64,000 nucleotides of DNA, taken from the NCBI GenBank assembly GCA_964611145.1, contig CAZSYM010000003.1, positions 1-64,000 of the forward strand. The letters run 5' to 3'. Below, one piece after another: positions 17,805 through 26,593 of this stretch. Within the stretch, counting starts at the first letter, position 1, and the number at the start of each line of letters is the position of its first letter. A program made the position numbers and the translations under genes. The stretch comes from WFQV01 sp964611145. GTDB taxonomy: Bacteria > Bacteroidota > Ignavibacteria > Ignavibacteriales > Melioribacteraceae. The notes under the pieces are model-generated. The model saw only the letters and a list, made by a program, of their open reading frames with translations, did no database searches and was not told where the DNA came from.

Positions 17805-17840
17805 TTGTTAAGAATATTTCCTATATTAGAATTATTCTTA
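17805..17840 (+). promoter_or_regulatory. Candidate promoter with PerR-box-like operator
   Basis: TTAGAATTATTCTTA at 17826-17840 is a 7-1-7 inverted repeat with one mismatched pair and is very close to the PerR box of Bacillus (TTATAATnATTATAA). Upstream, TTGTTA at 17805-17810 and TAGAAT at 17827-17832 are separated by 16 bases and could be -35 and -10 elements, so the box would overlap the promoter. It lies 31 bases before the start of the PerR-like gene, as expected for self-repression. Confidence 0.5.
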
Positions 17841-17870
17841 TTTAGAAATTATTCAAAACAAATATTTACA

Positions 17871-18323
17871 ATGAAAAAGAGCTTAGAAAAAATCAAGGAA
17901 AAGTTAAAAAGCGCGGGATTGAAAGTAACTCCGCAGCGAATAGCGGTTTACAAGGTGCTTTTGGAAAACAGGAATCATCCCTCTGTGGAGTTCTTGATTT
18001 CCGAAATACGCAAAGAAAATCCTTTCATCGCCGTAGGCACGATTTACAACATTTTGGACACTTTCGTTCAAAAAAAGTTGGTGGAACGAGTTATGACCAC
18101 CGATAATCTTGTTCGTTACGATGCTTACACCGACAATCATTTTCATCTTTATTCGGAAGATGAAAAAATCATCGAGGACTATTACGACGAAGAACTTTTC
18201 GAGCTTATAAGGGAACATCTGTCGAAATCGCGAATTCCCGGTTTCGAAATGGAAGATTTTGAATTGTTGATAAAAGGAAATTTTAAAAGAAAATCAAAAC
18301 AAAAACAAAACCAAGGAGGTTAA
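17871..18323 (+). CDS. perR: PerR-type peroxide-sensing repressor
   Basis: A 150-residue Fur-superfamily regulator. The winged-helix DNA-binding half contains VTPQRIAVYKVLLEN and a recognition helix AVGTIYNILDTF. The metal ligands H36, D84, H90, H92 and D103 match the five regulatory ligands of Bacillus PerR one for one, with Asp rather than the Glu of Fur at the last site. The protein has no Cys at all, so the structural zinc site of most family members is missing. I start at ATG 17871; an upstream in-frame extension would be hydrophobic and lies across the promoter. The peroxiredoxin gene follows after two bases. Confidence 0.88.
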   Translation: MKKSLEKIKEKLKSAGLKVTPQRIAVYKVLLENRNHPSVEFLISEIRKENPFIAVGTIYNILDTFVQKKLVERVMTTDNLVRYDAYTDNHFHLYSEDEKIIEDYYDEELFELIREHLSKSRIPGFEMEDFELLIKGNFKRKSKQKQNQGG

Positions 18324-18325
18324 AA

Positions 18326-18967
18326 ATGGAAGGAAGAATTCCTTTACTCGGCGAGAAGATGCCGGAGCTAACAGTTAAAACCACACACGGCGTAATGAAT
18401 TTACCCGAGGATTTAAAAGGCAAATGGTTTGTTCTTTTCAGTCACCCTGCGGATTTCACACCGGTTTGCACCACGGAATTCGTTGCCTTTGCAAAAAGAA
18501 ACGATCAGTTCGAAGCTTTGAACACAAAACTTATCGGGCTTTCCATAGACCAAGTGTTCTCTCACATCAAATGGGTAGAGTGGATTGAAGAAAAACTCGG
18601 CGTAAAAATTCCTTTTCCGATAATTGCTGACGACATGGGAGAAGTAGCCAGCGCTTTAGGCATGGTTCATCCGGGGAAAGGCACAAACACAGTCCGCGCC
18701 GTATTTATCGGTGACCCCGAAGGGAAACTCCGTTTAATGATTTATTATCCGCAAGAAATCGGACGCCAAGTTGACGAAGTACTGCGCGCCTTGAAAGCAT
18801 TGCAAACCAGCGATGCAAACGGGGTTGCATGCCCCGAAAACTGGCCGAACAACGAATTGATTGGCGACAAGGTAATCGTTCCCCCCGCTTCTACCGTAAA
18901 AGACGCGGAAGAAAGAAAATCCGCCGAGGAATCTTACGACTGGTGGTTCGTTTACAAGAGTCTTTAA
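18326..18967 (+). CDS. Peroxiredoxin, Prx6/archaeal type
   Basis: This cytosolic enzyme reduces hydrogen peroxide and organic peroxides. The catalytic motif HPADFTPVCTTEF puts the peroxidatic Cys at residue 48. A second Cys at 169, within GVACPENWPNNE, corresponds to the C-terminal Cys region of thermophile and archaeal enzymes of this group. The 213 residues are typical of the long 1-Cys/Prx6 form. AAGGAGG stands 6-7 bases before the ATG. Co-transcription with the PerR-like gene makes it the probable main target of peroxide control. Confidence 0.93.
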   Translation: MEGRIPLLGEKMPELTVKTTHGVMNLPEDLKGKWFVLFSHPADFTPVCTTEFVAFAKRNDQFEALNTKLIGLSIDQVFSHIKWVEWIEEKLGVKIPFPIIADDMGEVASALGMVHPGKGTNTVRAVFIGDPEGKLRLMIYYPQEIGRQVDEVLRALKALQTSDANGVACPENWPNNELIGDKVIVPPASTVKDAEERKSAEESYDWWFVYKSL

Positions 18968-18978
18968 CAAATAGATTC

Positions 18979-19007
18979 AAGGGAGCTTTTCGCTCCCTTT
19001 TTTATTT
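18979..19007 (+). terminator. Terminator after the peroxiredoxin gene
   Basis: A perfect 6-bp stem, GGGAGC/GCTCCC, with a TTTTC loop, followed by a run of T interrupted by a single A. It begins 11 bases after the peroxiredoxin stop and ends the perR-peroxiredoxin operon. Confidence 0.9.
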
Positions 19008-19102
19008 TTCTCTCCTTTATTATTTTCGAACCTTTAAAATTTTAACTTGTAAAACAAAACGACTTAGCGATTTTTTCGTTCAAACCTCGGAGGAACGGAA
19101 AA

Positions 19103-19813
19103 ATGGAAAGGTTAAGTCTGAAAGATTTCATTGCCGCAGCCGACGATTACGAGTTTTCCCAATATCGAGTGTTATCCATACTCAACAAATACATGGAAGA
19201 GCTTCATAGAAATAAACTCTATCCCGTTTTTTCCGATTTAACCGACGTCGAAAATAGCATAACGGCTTTGCTACAACAAAAGAAACGCTTCGAAAAAAAT
19301 CTTCCGAAAAGAATTTCCTCTTTTGACCTAAAAGAGAAAAAAGTAATCTACAGCTCTTTCGGGGAATTGGGAGAAAAAATTTTTCGTGTTTTCGATTTTA
19401 TTCGCTGGGCGAAACCCAAAATAGACGAAGGATTAAAGGAAGCGAAGGCGATTTACGATTTCGTGGAAGAAAACATAGAAGTAAAAGAAGTGGGGATTAT
19501 TCCTCTTTACAAAAACGAAGGTTATTTTGCAATTCGAGACAAAAAAGCCCGAAAATTAAAAATTTTCAAATACGCTCTGCATGTTTTGCCTTCGAATGTT
19601 TCCCTGCATTCCTTTAGAACGCTTCCGATAGAAGTTTACGACGAAAAGGAGGAGGAAATAGCCCTTAAAGATTTAAAGCTACGATTGGTCTCTCGTTTCA
19701 AGGCTTTGCCGAATCCCCCGATTTATTTTTTCGAAACGGAAATCGATTTTCCTTTCGACGAAACAATTTTACCCGTGGCAAAGAGGAAATTATCTCAAAA
19801 GATAATGCCTTGA
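19103..19813 (+). CDS. Unrecognised cytosolic protein, 236 residues
   Basis: A complete gene with GGAGGAACGG before the ATG. The first half looks helical and highly charged (LSLKDFIAAADDYEFSQYRV, then a Lys/Glu-rich helix to about residue 105). The second half has beta-like segments (EVGIIPLYKNEGYFAIRD, IFKYALHVLPSN, PIYFFETEIDFPFDET) that suggest a small alpha/beta domain. There is no signal peptide, membrane span, Cys cluster or nucleotide-binding loop. It stands alone: a terminator separates it from the peroxiredoxin, and it converges on the aminotransferase with a four-base gap. I cannot name a family. Confidence 0.7.
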   Translation: MERLSLKDFIAAADDYEFSQYRVLSILNKYMEELHRNKLYPVFSDLTDVENSITALLQQKKRFEKNLPKRISSFDLKEKKVIYSSFGELGEKIFRVFDFIRWAKPKIDEGLKEAKAIYDFVEENIEVKEVGIIPLYKNEGYFAIRDKKARKLKIFKYALHVLPSNVSLHSFRTLPIEVYDEKEEEIALKDLKLRLVSRFKALPNPPIYFFETEIDFPFDETILPVAKRKLSQKIMP

Positions 19814-19817
19814 ATTT

Positions 19818-21008
19818 TTACGTCAATTTTTCCACAGCGGCGCGAATTCTTTCCACTCCTTTTTCAAGCATTTCAACGGAAGCGGCGTAAGAAATTCTAA
19901 TATAGCCCTCCGTACCGAAGGCGGATCCCGGCACCACAGCCACGCGCGCCTCGTTCAACAAATAAAGAGAAAAGTCCAAAGAGTTGACGATTTCTTTCCC
20001 CGCGTACTTTTTCCCGAAGAGTTCTTTTATGTTCACAAACAAATAAAATGCTCCTTCCGGTAAAACGGCGCTCAGTCCTCTAATCGAATTGATTTTCGAA
20101 TGTAATAAATCCCGCCTTTTCTCGAATTCCCTTCTCATCCGCTCGACGGCATCTTGCGAATCCGTAAGAGCCGCAATAGCGGCATACTGGGAAATACTGG
20201 AAGCGTTCGAAGTGCTATGACTCTGAATTTTAGCCATTCCCTTTATTATATCCGTCACCGACGCCGCATAGCCCAAGCGCCAACCGGTCATGGAATACGC
20301 CTTGGAAACACCGTTTATCAACACGGTTATCTCTTTCAGTTCTTTTTTTAGGGAAGGAAAACTCGTGTGTCCCGCACTGCCGTAAGAAAGCTTTTCATAA
20401 ATTTCATCGGAAAGGACGTAGATGTTTCGGGAAATCACGACTTCCGCTATTTCTTCCAATTCTTTTCGTGAATATTTTGCGCCCGTGGGATTAACGGGGT
20501 TGCAAAGCACGAACAGCTTTGTTTTTTTCGTTATTGCACTTTCCAAATCGCTTGCGGTAATTTTAAAACCGTTTTCCTCTTTTGCCTCTAAAAATTTAAC
20601 CTTTCCCTCCGCCAATTTTACCATATTTGGATAAGAAACCCAATAGGGGGAGGGGATGATAACCTCGTCGCCCGGATTTACCAATGTAAGCACGGCGTTG
20701 TACAAACTTTGTTTGGCACCGTTGGAGACAATTATTTCCTCCGGTGAATAATCGAGTCCGTTATCGTTTTTAAGTTTCCGAGCAATAGCCTCCCGAAGTT
20801 CGGGCATTCCTACGTTCACCGTGTACTTGGTAAAATCCTTTTTTAAAGCCTCTATGGCTGCCTCTTTAACATTTTCCGGGGTCGGGAAGTCGGGTTCGCC
20901 CACGCTCAAATCCACCACATCAATTCCCTCGCGCAACAATTTCTGCGCTTTCGCCGCCACAGCCATTGTGGGCGAAACTTCAATCCGCATAATTCTTTCG
21001 GCAATCAT
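19818..21008 (-). CDS. Class I/II PLP aminotransferase (aspartate type)
   Basis: A 396-residue pyridoxal-phosphate enzyme of fold type I. The catalytic Lys is in the family motif SKAYSMTGWRLGYAA. The cofactor-binding segments NGAKQSLYNAVLTL, CNPVNPTGAKYSRKEL (Asn and Pro that contact PLP) and YVLSDEIYEKLSY are all present. It most resembles the bacterial group Ib aspartate aminotransferases, which convert aspartate and 2-oxoglutarate to oxaloacetate and glutamate; prephenate may be an additional substrate. It is probably monocistronic. Confidence 0.9.
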   Translation of the reverse strand: MIAERIMRIEVSPTMAVAAKAQKLLREGIDVVDLSVGEPDFPTPENVKEAAIEALKKDFTKYTVNVGMPELREAIARKLKNDNGLDYSPEEIIVSNGAKQSLYNAVLTLVNPGDEVIIPSPYWVSYPNMVKLAEGKVKFLEAKEENGFKITASDLESAITKKTKLFVLCNPVNPTGAKYSRKELEEIAEVVISRNIYVLSDEIYEKLSYGSAGHTSFPSLKKELKEITVLINGVSKAYSMTGWRLGYAASVTDIIKGMAKIQSHSTSNASSISQYAAIAALTDSQDAVERMRREFEKRRDLLHSKINSIRGLSAVLPEGAFYLFVNIKELFGKKYAGKEIVNSLDFSLYLLNEARVAVVPGSAFGTEGYIRISYAASVEMLEKGVERIRAAVEKLT

Positions 21009-21060
21009 TTTCTTTCATTTTATAATTAGAAAAGGAAAGTTACAAAAAAGGCGGAGGAGT

Positions 21061-21873
21061 TTAAACACCGAATTTTTGCAAAAACTTTTCTATCCGATCG
21101 GGGTCAGGGGGATTGAACCATTTCCCTTCTTTTTTGAAATAAGAACCGACGATAAAGCCGTCGGCAAATTCTTTATATTGAGTGATGTTTTCCGCCGTAA
21201 GTCCGGAGCCTATAAGGACGGGAAGCGCAACTGTTTTTGTCACCGCTTGCAACTCTTCGATTTCCGCATGCTCGCCTGTTGCCTTACCGGTCACGATTAT
21301 CCCGTCGCTCAAGAAAAATTCCGCCGCCGCTGCCATTTCTCCGATGCTTACATCTTCCGTAACGGAATGTGAGCTATGCTTTTTCTTTACATCGGTAAAA
21401 ATTAAAACGTTCTCCGCATCGATTGTTTTTCGGAAACGCAAAAGTTCTCCCGCGTCGGAATTCATAATGCCTTCGTCCGCAACATGAGCGAAGACGAAGC
21501 CTTCAGCGCGAATAAATTCCGCTCCCGAAGCCTTGGCAACGGCAAGAGCGGACTTATTCGCTCCCGCCAGGATCTGCACTCCCAAAGGAATATCAACATT
21601 GTTTTTAATTTCCGAGGCAATGCGGGTCATCGCTGCGGTTATTTCTTCCCCTACGGTACGATTCAAGTAAGGTACGTCGTGCATGTTTTCAATCATAACC
21701 GCATTTATGCCGAGGGAGTGATAAAGGAGCGCTTCCTCGACGGCTTTCTTCACGAGAGCGGGGAAATCGCCGCTATACAGAGGTGTTCCCGGCAAAGCGC
21801 CCACGTGCACCATTCCGATTACCGCTTTGTCGGTTCCAAACAAATTCCGAAATATTTTTTTCTTTTTATTCAA
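21061..21873 (-). CDS. BtpA/SgcQ-family TIM-barrel protein
   Basis: A 270-residue protein matching the BtpA family: VIGMVHVGALPGTPLYSGD near the N-terminus, the barrel segments GINAVMIENMHDVPYLN and PLGVQILAGANKSALAVAKASGAEFIRAEGF, and a phosphate-binding C-terminus LIGSGLTAENI with GFIVGSYFKKEG. Cyanobacterial BtpA is linked to photosystem I stability, but the wider family is found in non-photosynthetic bacteria and its reaction is not established. The start is TTG 21873, which overlaps the stop of the thioredoxin gene by three bases, so the two are coupled. Confidence 0.85.
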   Translation of the reverse strand: MNKKKKIFRNLFGTDKAVIGMVHVGALPGTPLYSGDFPALVKKAVEEALLYHSLGINAVMIENMHDVPYLNRTVGEEITAAMTRIASEIKNNVDIPLGVQILAGANKSALAVAKASGAEFIRAEGFVFAHVADEGIMNSDAGELLRFRKTIDAENVLIFTDVKKKHSSHSVTEDVSIGEMAAAAEFFLSDGIIVTGKATGEHAEIEELQAVTKTVALPVLIGSGLTAENITQYKEFADGFIVGSYFKKEGKWFNPPDPDRIEKFLQKFGV

Positions 21874-22205
21874 TTTTCAAATACCAAAGAATATACTCTT
21901 TCCAATTGATTTCGCAAGTCTGTAAAATTCACATTGCGCGATTTTCTAATGAATTCCCGCCCTTCGAGAAAAAAGAGAATTGTGGGCACGGCAAAAATGG
22001 CGTTTTGTCCCGCAAGCTCCCGTGCCTTGGAAACATCCACGTAAGCAAATTTCATTTCGGGAAATTCTTCCTTGAGAAAATCGATTAATTTCGGTTTTAA
22101 AACTTTACATACGTTACATTCCGGCGTGCTGAAATATGCAACGGCACCGGCGTTTTCTTTTACGAACGAATCGAATTCGTGAAAATCGTTAATCGTAGTT
22201 TGCAC
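21870..22205 (-). CDS. Thioredoxin-family protein
   Basis: A 111-residue thioredoxin fold without a signal peptide. The redox motif is CNVC in AYFSTPECNVCKVLKPKL, rather than the WCGPC of classical thioredoxins, and the cis-Pro segment is AVPTILFFLEG. It probably reduces disulfides in cytosolic partners, with a redox potential different from thioredoxin 1. The start is GTG 22205 with AGGAG five bases upstream. It is translationally linked to the BtpA-family gene. Confidence 0.88.
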   Translation of the reverse strand: MQTTINDFHEFDSFVKENAGAVAYFSTPECNVCKVLKPKLIDFLKEEFPEMKFAYVDVSKARELAGQNAIFAVPTILFFLEGREFIRKSRNVNFTDLRNQLERVYSLVFEN

Positions 22206-22308
22206 ATCAACTCCTATTTTTTCTAAAAACAGCTCCGCAAAATTAAGAAGAAAAGAATTTGCAGGAAAGCGAAATTCCTCTTAAAGTCCTTTCCTCTTTG
22301 ATTGTAAA

Positions 22309-22348
22309 GAAAAAGGCTGTCGAAAAAATTTCTCCCGACAGCCTTTTT
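22309..22348 (-). terminator. Terminator after the PpiD-like gene
   Basis: An 8-bp perfect stem (GGCTGTCG/CGACAGCC) around a 13-base A/T-rich loop, with five T following on the minus strand and A-rich sequence on the other side. It begins 23 bases past the stop of the gene ending at 22371. Confidence 0.9.
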
Positions 22349-22370
22349 CCGTATGGAGGTGCATAAAAAT

Positions 22371-24461
22371 TTAACGGAAATATTTATAACGATAGTCTTT
22401 TATATCCGCATTTTTCTTTAATTCTTTCAACCAATCGGCATACATTCTTGCGCGTTTGGATTGAAGGAGATTATCCCGAATAGTATTGTGCTGAATCGAA
22501 TAACTTGTGGAATCGAATTTGGTTCTATCCGTAACTCTGAACAAGTATCCGCCGCGATTTCCTTTTATCGGTTCGGAAAGTTTGTTAAGAGGAGCGGTTA
22601 AAGCGTATTCCGAAAGCTTCGGCTCAATTCCGATTCCCGGAATAGCCTTTCCATGTGTAAAGTTCTGAGCTTTGCTTACTATCGCTTTGGCGTACACTTC
22701 CTTTGCCACCATCAAATCGGTACCGTTGCCGATGCGCTCCCGAATTTTCTTTACAATCTCGAACGCCTTATCTCTTTTCTTTTCACGTTTAACCCAATAT
22801 TCGACATTCCTTTTAACTTTCTCCAACGGCTTGAAACCGGCTTCAATCACTTTAGAGACAATGGCTACCACATAACCGGCGGGTACTTTATAAACATCAC
22901 TAACGGTGCCGAGGTCGTTGTCAAATGCAAAGTGTACAAGCCCCGAATTCGCACCCAAACCGGGAATGGTCGTAGCGTTTTCCTTGAACGGCGGAGTTTC
23001 CTTTATTTCGTAATGCATCAATTTGGCTTCGGAATCAAAATCGTTCTTTTTCGCAAGATAAGAAAAATCGCTTGCATGATTGTAAATTTGATCAAGCGTG
23101 GTACCGGAAGGCTGAATTCGATTGACAATTTTTTCCACTACATACTTATAGTAAGACTTGCCCGTAACTTTGATGATATGATAACCGTAGCGAGTCTTAA
23201 CAGGTTTAAGTATTTTGCCAACTTTCCCTTTGAAACAAGCTTCCTCAAACGGTTTTACCATTTGTCCTTTTCCGAACCATCCGAGGTCGCCGCCGCGAAT
23301 TGCACTTCCTTTGTCTGCGGATTTCTCCTTGGCAAGCTTGGCAAAATCCGCACCCTTCAACAATTGCTTGTAAATTTTATACGCTTCTTCTTTTGCTTTT
23401 TTATCGCCCAAATTGGCATCAATCAAAATATGAGAAGCTCTCACATTCGGCGTCTTGGTTTTAATCTTTTTAATCAATTTATAGACCACATAACCTTCGT
23501 AGGTAAGTTTAGGACCTATCACGTCCCCATCTTTAGCTTTCTTTATTTCGTTGGCAACGGGTTCGGGAATTTCGCTAATGGCGACGGTATCAACTTTATA
23601 AGGTTGGTCGGAATAAACATCCACGTAAGTTTTGAAAGCGCTGGTATCGCCTTTAACTTTTTCCACGACGGATAAAAGATTTTTCAGAATTGCCGCGGAA
23701 TCCTCTTTGGATGCCGCTATTCTGAAAAGAACATATCTCAATTGACGTTGAGGCTCAATCTTGTAGGTTTCCAAATGGTCTTCGTAATACTTGCGCAAGT
23801 CCTCATCCGTTATTTTGATAACGGAGTCGGGAATAGTAACCAAGTTCACAAAAACATAATCAGCATACATTTTTATGTTGTTGTCAATAAAGTTCCGCTT
23901 TATTTCGTTTTCGCCCACCACAACCGAATTGTTTACAATATCCTCGAGTTTCTGCTGATACTTTTGCTGTCGCACCAAATCTTCGGTTTGAATAACAGCC
24001 TCTCGATTTTTGGGATTTTGCAAGGCTTCCAAATATTTCTGTCTATCGAAATGCCCCGTGGAATCAATAAAATATTGTTTGATTACTGCCGGGGGATTGG
24101 GTCCCAAAAGTGCATCGCGAATCTCGTCATCGGTAACAACAATACCATATTCCTTTATCTTGGCTTCGACGAGCTTTTGCATAACCAATGCATCCCACAC
24201 TTGGTCACGAAAAGCATCCATTTGATTCTCATCAATATCCTTACCGGTTTGTTTAACTCTGTTCTCGCGAGCATTCTCAACAATTTTCGAAAACTCTTGA
24301 TACGTAACAGGTTCCCCGTTAATATAACCGACATCTTGGCTGGGACGTGTAATTATCTGCGTGATTTTCGAGTCCGAAAAAACCATAAACAGAACAAACA
24401 AACCGCCGACGGTAATAATAAACCACGGAGCAAGGTTTCTCATTCGGGACATCATACCCAT
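22371..24461 (-). CDS. PpiD-like membrane-anchored prolyl isomerase
   Basis: A periplasmic folding helper of about 696 residues, anchored by one N-terminal span (WFIITVGGLFVLFMVF). A SurA/PpiD-type helical chaperone region covers about residues 35-210, and one parvulin domain covers about 340-440 (VRASHILIDANLGDK through GYHIIKV), with the usual GGDLGWFGKGQM loop. A second rotamase-like but divergent region lies near 580-690. The start is set at ATG 24461 with GGAGG upstream; TTG 24479 lies on that site and is unlikely. The abundant outer-membrane proteins in this window are its probable clients. Confidence 0.88.
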   Translation of the reverse strand: MGMMSRMRNLAPWFIITVGGLFVLFMVFSDSKITQIITRPSQDVGYINGEPVTYQEFSKIVENARENRVKQTGKDIDENQMDAFRDQVWDALVMQKLVEAKIKEYGIVVTDDEIRDALLGPNPPAVIKQYFIDSTGHFDRQKYLEALQNPKNREAVIQTEDLVRQQKYQQKLEDIVNNSVVVGENEIKRNFIDNNIKMYADYVFVNLVTIPDSVIKITDEDLRKYYEDHLETYKIEPQRQLRYVLFRIAASKEDSAAILKNLLSVVEKVKGDTSAFKTYVDVYSDQPYKVDTVAISEIPEPVANEIKKAKDGDVIGPKLTYEGYVVYKLIKKIKTKTPNVRASHILIDANLGDKKAKEEAYKIYKQLLKGADFAKLAKEKSADKGSAIRGGDLGWFGKGQMVKPFEEACFKGKVGKILKPVKTRYGYHIIKVTGKSYYKYVVEKIVNRIQPSGTTLDQIYNHASDFSYLAKKNDFDSEAKLMHYEIKETPPFKENATTIPGLGANSGLVHFAFDNDLGTVSDVYKVPAGYVVAIVSKVIEAGFKPLEKVKRNVEYWVKREKKRDKAFEIVKKIRERIGNGTDLMVAKEVYAKAIVSKAQNFTHGKAIPGIGIEPKLSEYALTAPLNKLSEPIKGNRGGYLFRVTDRTKFDSTSYSIQHNTIRDNLLQSKRARMYADWLKELKKNADIKDYRYKYFR

Positions 24462-24507
24462 AATCCGATTTTCCTCCAAATTACATTCTAAAACAAAATA
24501 CAGATTC

Positions 24508-24539
24508 GAAATTTACCCACCTATCAGGTTAAAATCAAA
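24508..24539 (-). promoter_or_regulatory. Candidate promoter for the PpiD-like gene
   Basis: On the minus strand TTTG (24536-24539) is followed after 20 bases by TAAATTTC (24508-24515). This fits the Bacteroidetes primary-sigma pattern TTTG-N19/20-TAnnTTTG at all but the last position. It lies 47 bases ahead of the start codon. Confidence 0.4.
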
Positions 24540-24692
24540 AAAATAAAAAGGTTAGGCAAACGGGAAAAATTTTTCCTCAAGAGATAAAACAAGTTAAGTT
24601 TCAGTTGTGGAGTATATTAAATCGACTTGATGCCGTTCGAATTACCAAACGAGATTTTTAATTAGTAAATTTGATAGTCAAAAAATATTTGG

Positions 24693-26570
24693 ATGCGAAA
24701 GATGAAAAAGACGCTCTTGATTTTCATGGTATTTTTCATATTCCAAAGCGCCGTTTTGTACGGGCAGGAATTTAAAGTCTCGGAACATTATTACAAGCGG
24801 GAATATCGCATACCGATGAGAGACGGGGTTAGGCTTTTTACATCCGTCTATATTCCGAAAGACACCACCAAGAATTATCCTATTCTGCTTTGGAGAACAC
24901 CTTATTCCGTAGGACCTTACGGGGAGAACAAATTCACACATCGTTTAAAAACATACATGCACCTCGTTCGGGAAGGATACATTATCGTCTTTCAAGATGT
25001 TCGCGGCAAGTTTATGTCCGAAGGCAAATATGTAAACATGCGTCCTTTTATTAAACACAAGAAAAAAGGAGACATTGACGAAGCCACGGATACTTACGAC
25101 ACGGTTGAGTGGTTAATAAAACATATTCCTCACAATAACGGGAAAGTGGGACTTTGGGGAATATCCTATCCGGGATTTTACGCCGCTATGGGCGCAATGT
25201 CCTTGCATCCCGCAATAAAAGCCGTTTCCCCACAAGCGCCAATAATGGATTGGTTTTTAGACGACGACATGCACCACAACGGAGCTCTTACGTTGCCTTT
25301 GACATTCAATTTTTTCAAAGTCTTCGGGCAGCCGAGGGATTCCTTGACGACACATTGGTCGCGTCCCCCGTCTTATCCCGTTCCCGATGCCTATTCTTTT
25401 TTCCTTCGTCTCGGTTCTCTCAAGAATATAAACAAGAAATATTTTCATCACCGAATCGCCTTTTGGGATAGCGTGGTAGCACATCCGAACTATGACGAAT
25501 TTTGGAAAAGCAGAAGCACGCTTTACGATTTCGATAGCGTTCGCACCGCCGTTATGACCGTAGGCGGTTGGTTCGATAGCGAGGATTTATTCGGAGCGAT
25601 TCATACTTACGAGGTAATCGAAAAAAAGAATCCTGGAATCTTCAATATTTTTGTAATGGGACCGTGGACACACGGAGCGTGGTCGAGAGGTGAAGTGGAA
25701 TCTTACGGGGAGATGAATTTTAAAGAAAACACAAGCAAATTTTACCGCGAGAAAATCGAACTCCCTTTCTTTAACTATTTTTTGAAGGGTAAGGGAAAGC
25801 TTGATTTACCCGAAGCTTTGATTTTTGAAACGGGGAAAAACGAATGGTTACGCTTCGATTCGTGGCCCCCGACGAACGTTGTTTCCACAAAGTTTTATCT
25901 CGATGCCAATCAAAATCTAAGAATGGGAAGTGCCCCCGAAAATACGGAAGTTTCCTATGATGAATATATCAGCGACCCGCAACGGCCGGTTCCGTATACG
26001 GCAAGAATTCTGGATGCCCGCGCTTTTTACAACAAAACGTATCCCGTCGAGGACCAGCGCTTTGCATCGCGTCGCCCCGATGTTCTCGTTTACGAGTCCC
26101 AACCTCTTCAAAAAGATTTGACGGTAGCGGGACCCATAGATGTCAATCTTTTCGTATCCACTTCCGGTACGGACGCCGATTGGGTGGTTAAATTGATTGA
26201 TGTATTCCCCGATACGGCAAAAGACCCTTCGCCCAATCCCAATAAAATTAAAATGGGAAATTATCAAATGCTGATTCGTGCGGATATTTTCCGGGGTCGT
26301 TATCGTTACGACTACGATAATCCCAAGCCCTTCGTCCCCGGCAAAATCGAAAAGATACATTTTCAATTAATGGATATTTGCCACACGTTTGTCAAGGGAC
26401 ACAAAATAATGATACAGATTCAAAGCAGTTGGTTTCCCCTTTTCGACAGAAATCCTCAAACGTTCACCAATATTTACGAAGCAAACGAAAAAGATTTTGT
26501 AAAGACATTCAATAGGGTTTATCACTCGAAAAAATATCCGTCGAACATTACGGTTAATATCTTGAGATAA
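24693..26570 (+). CDS. Secreted CocE/NonD-family hydrolase (S15-like)
   Basis: A 625-residue protein with a signal peptide (LLIFMVFFIFQSAVLYGQ), so it acts outside the cytosol. The alpha/beta-hydrolase triad can be placed: nucleophile Ser in GLWGISYPGFY, Asp in GGWFDSEDL and His in GPWTHGAWS, as in cocaine esterase. The C-terminal jelly-roll domain (about residues 430-625) is that of X-Pro dipeptidyl-peptidases, with PFVPGKIEKIHFQL near its end. Relatives split acyl groups from peptides or esters, for example glutaryl-7-ACA acylase. ATG 24693 and ATG 24702 are both possible starts; neither has a strong site. Confidence 0.88.
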   Translation: MRKMKKTLLIFMVFFIFQSAVLYGQEFKVSEHYYKREYRIPMRDGVRLFTSVYIPKDTTKNYPILLWRTPYSVGPYGENKFTHRLKTYMHLVREGYIIVFQDVRGKFMSEGKYVNMRPFIKHKKKGDIDEATDTYDTVEWLIKHIPHNNGKVGLWGISYPGFYAAMGAMSLHPAIKAVSPQAPIMDWFLDDDMHHNGALTLPLTFNFFKVFGQPRDSLTTHWSRPPSYPVPDAYSFFLRLGSLKNINKKYFHHRIAFWDSVVAHPNYDEFWKSRSTLYDFDSVRTAVMTVGGWFDSEDLFGAIHTYEVIEKKNPGIFNIFVMGPWTHGAWSRGEVESYGEMNFKENTSKFYREKIELPFFNYFLKGKGKLDLPEALIFETGKNEWLRFDSWPPTNVVSTKFYLDANQNLRMGSAPENTEVSYDEYISDPQRPVPYTARILDARAFYNKTYPVEDQRFASRRPDVLVYESQPLQKDLTVAGPIDVNLFVSTSGTDADWVVKLIDVFPDTAKDPSPNPNKIKMGNYQMLIRADIFRGRYRYDYDNPKPFVPGKIEKIHFQLMDICHTFVKGHKIMIQIQSSWFPLFDRNPQTFTNIYEANEKDFVKTFNRVYHSKKYPSNITVNILR

Positions 26571-26593
26571 AGTCAAAAACAACGGAGCGAAAA

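Noticed and set aside
22653..23675. 340-codon open frame antisense to the PpiD-like gene
   Set aside because: Its Phe/Asn/Ile-rich product is typical of the complement of Lys/Glu-rich coding sequence, and the parvulin domain lies on the other strand.
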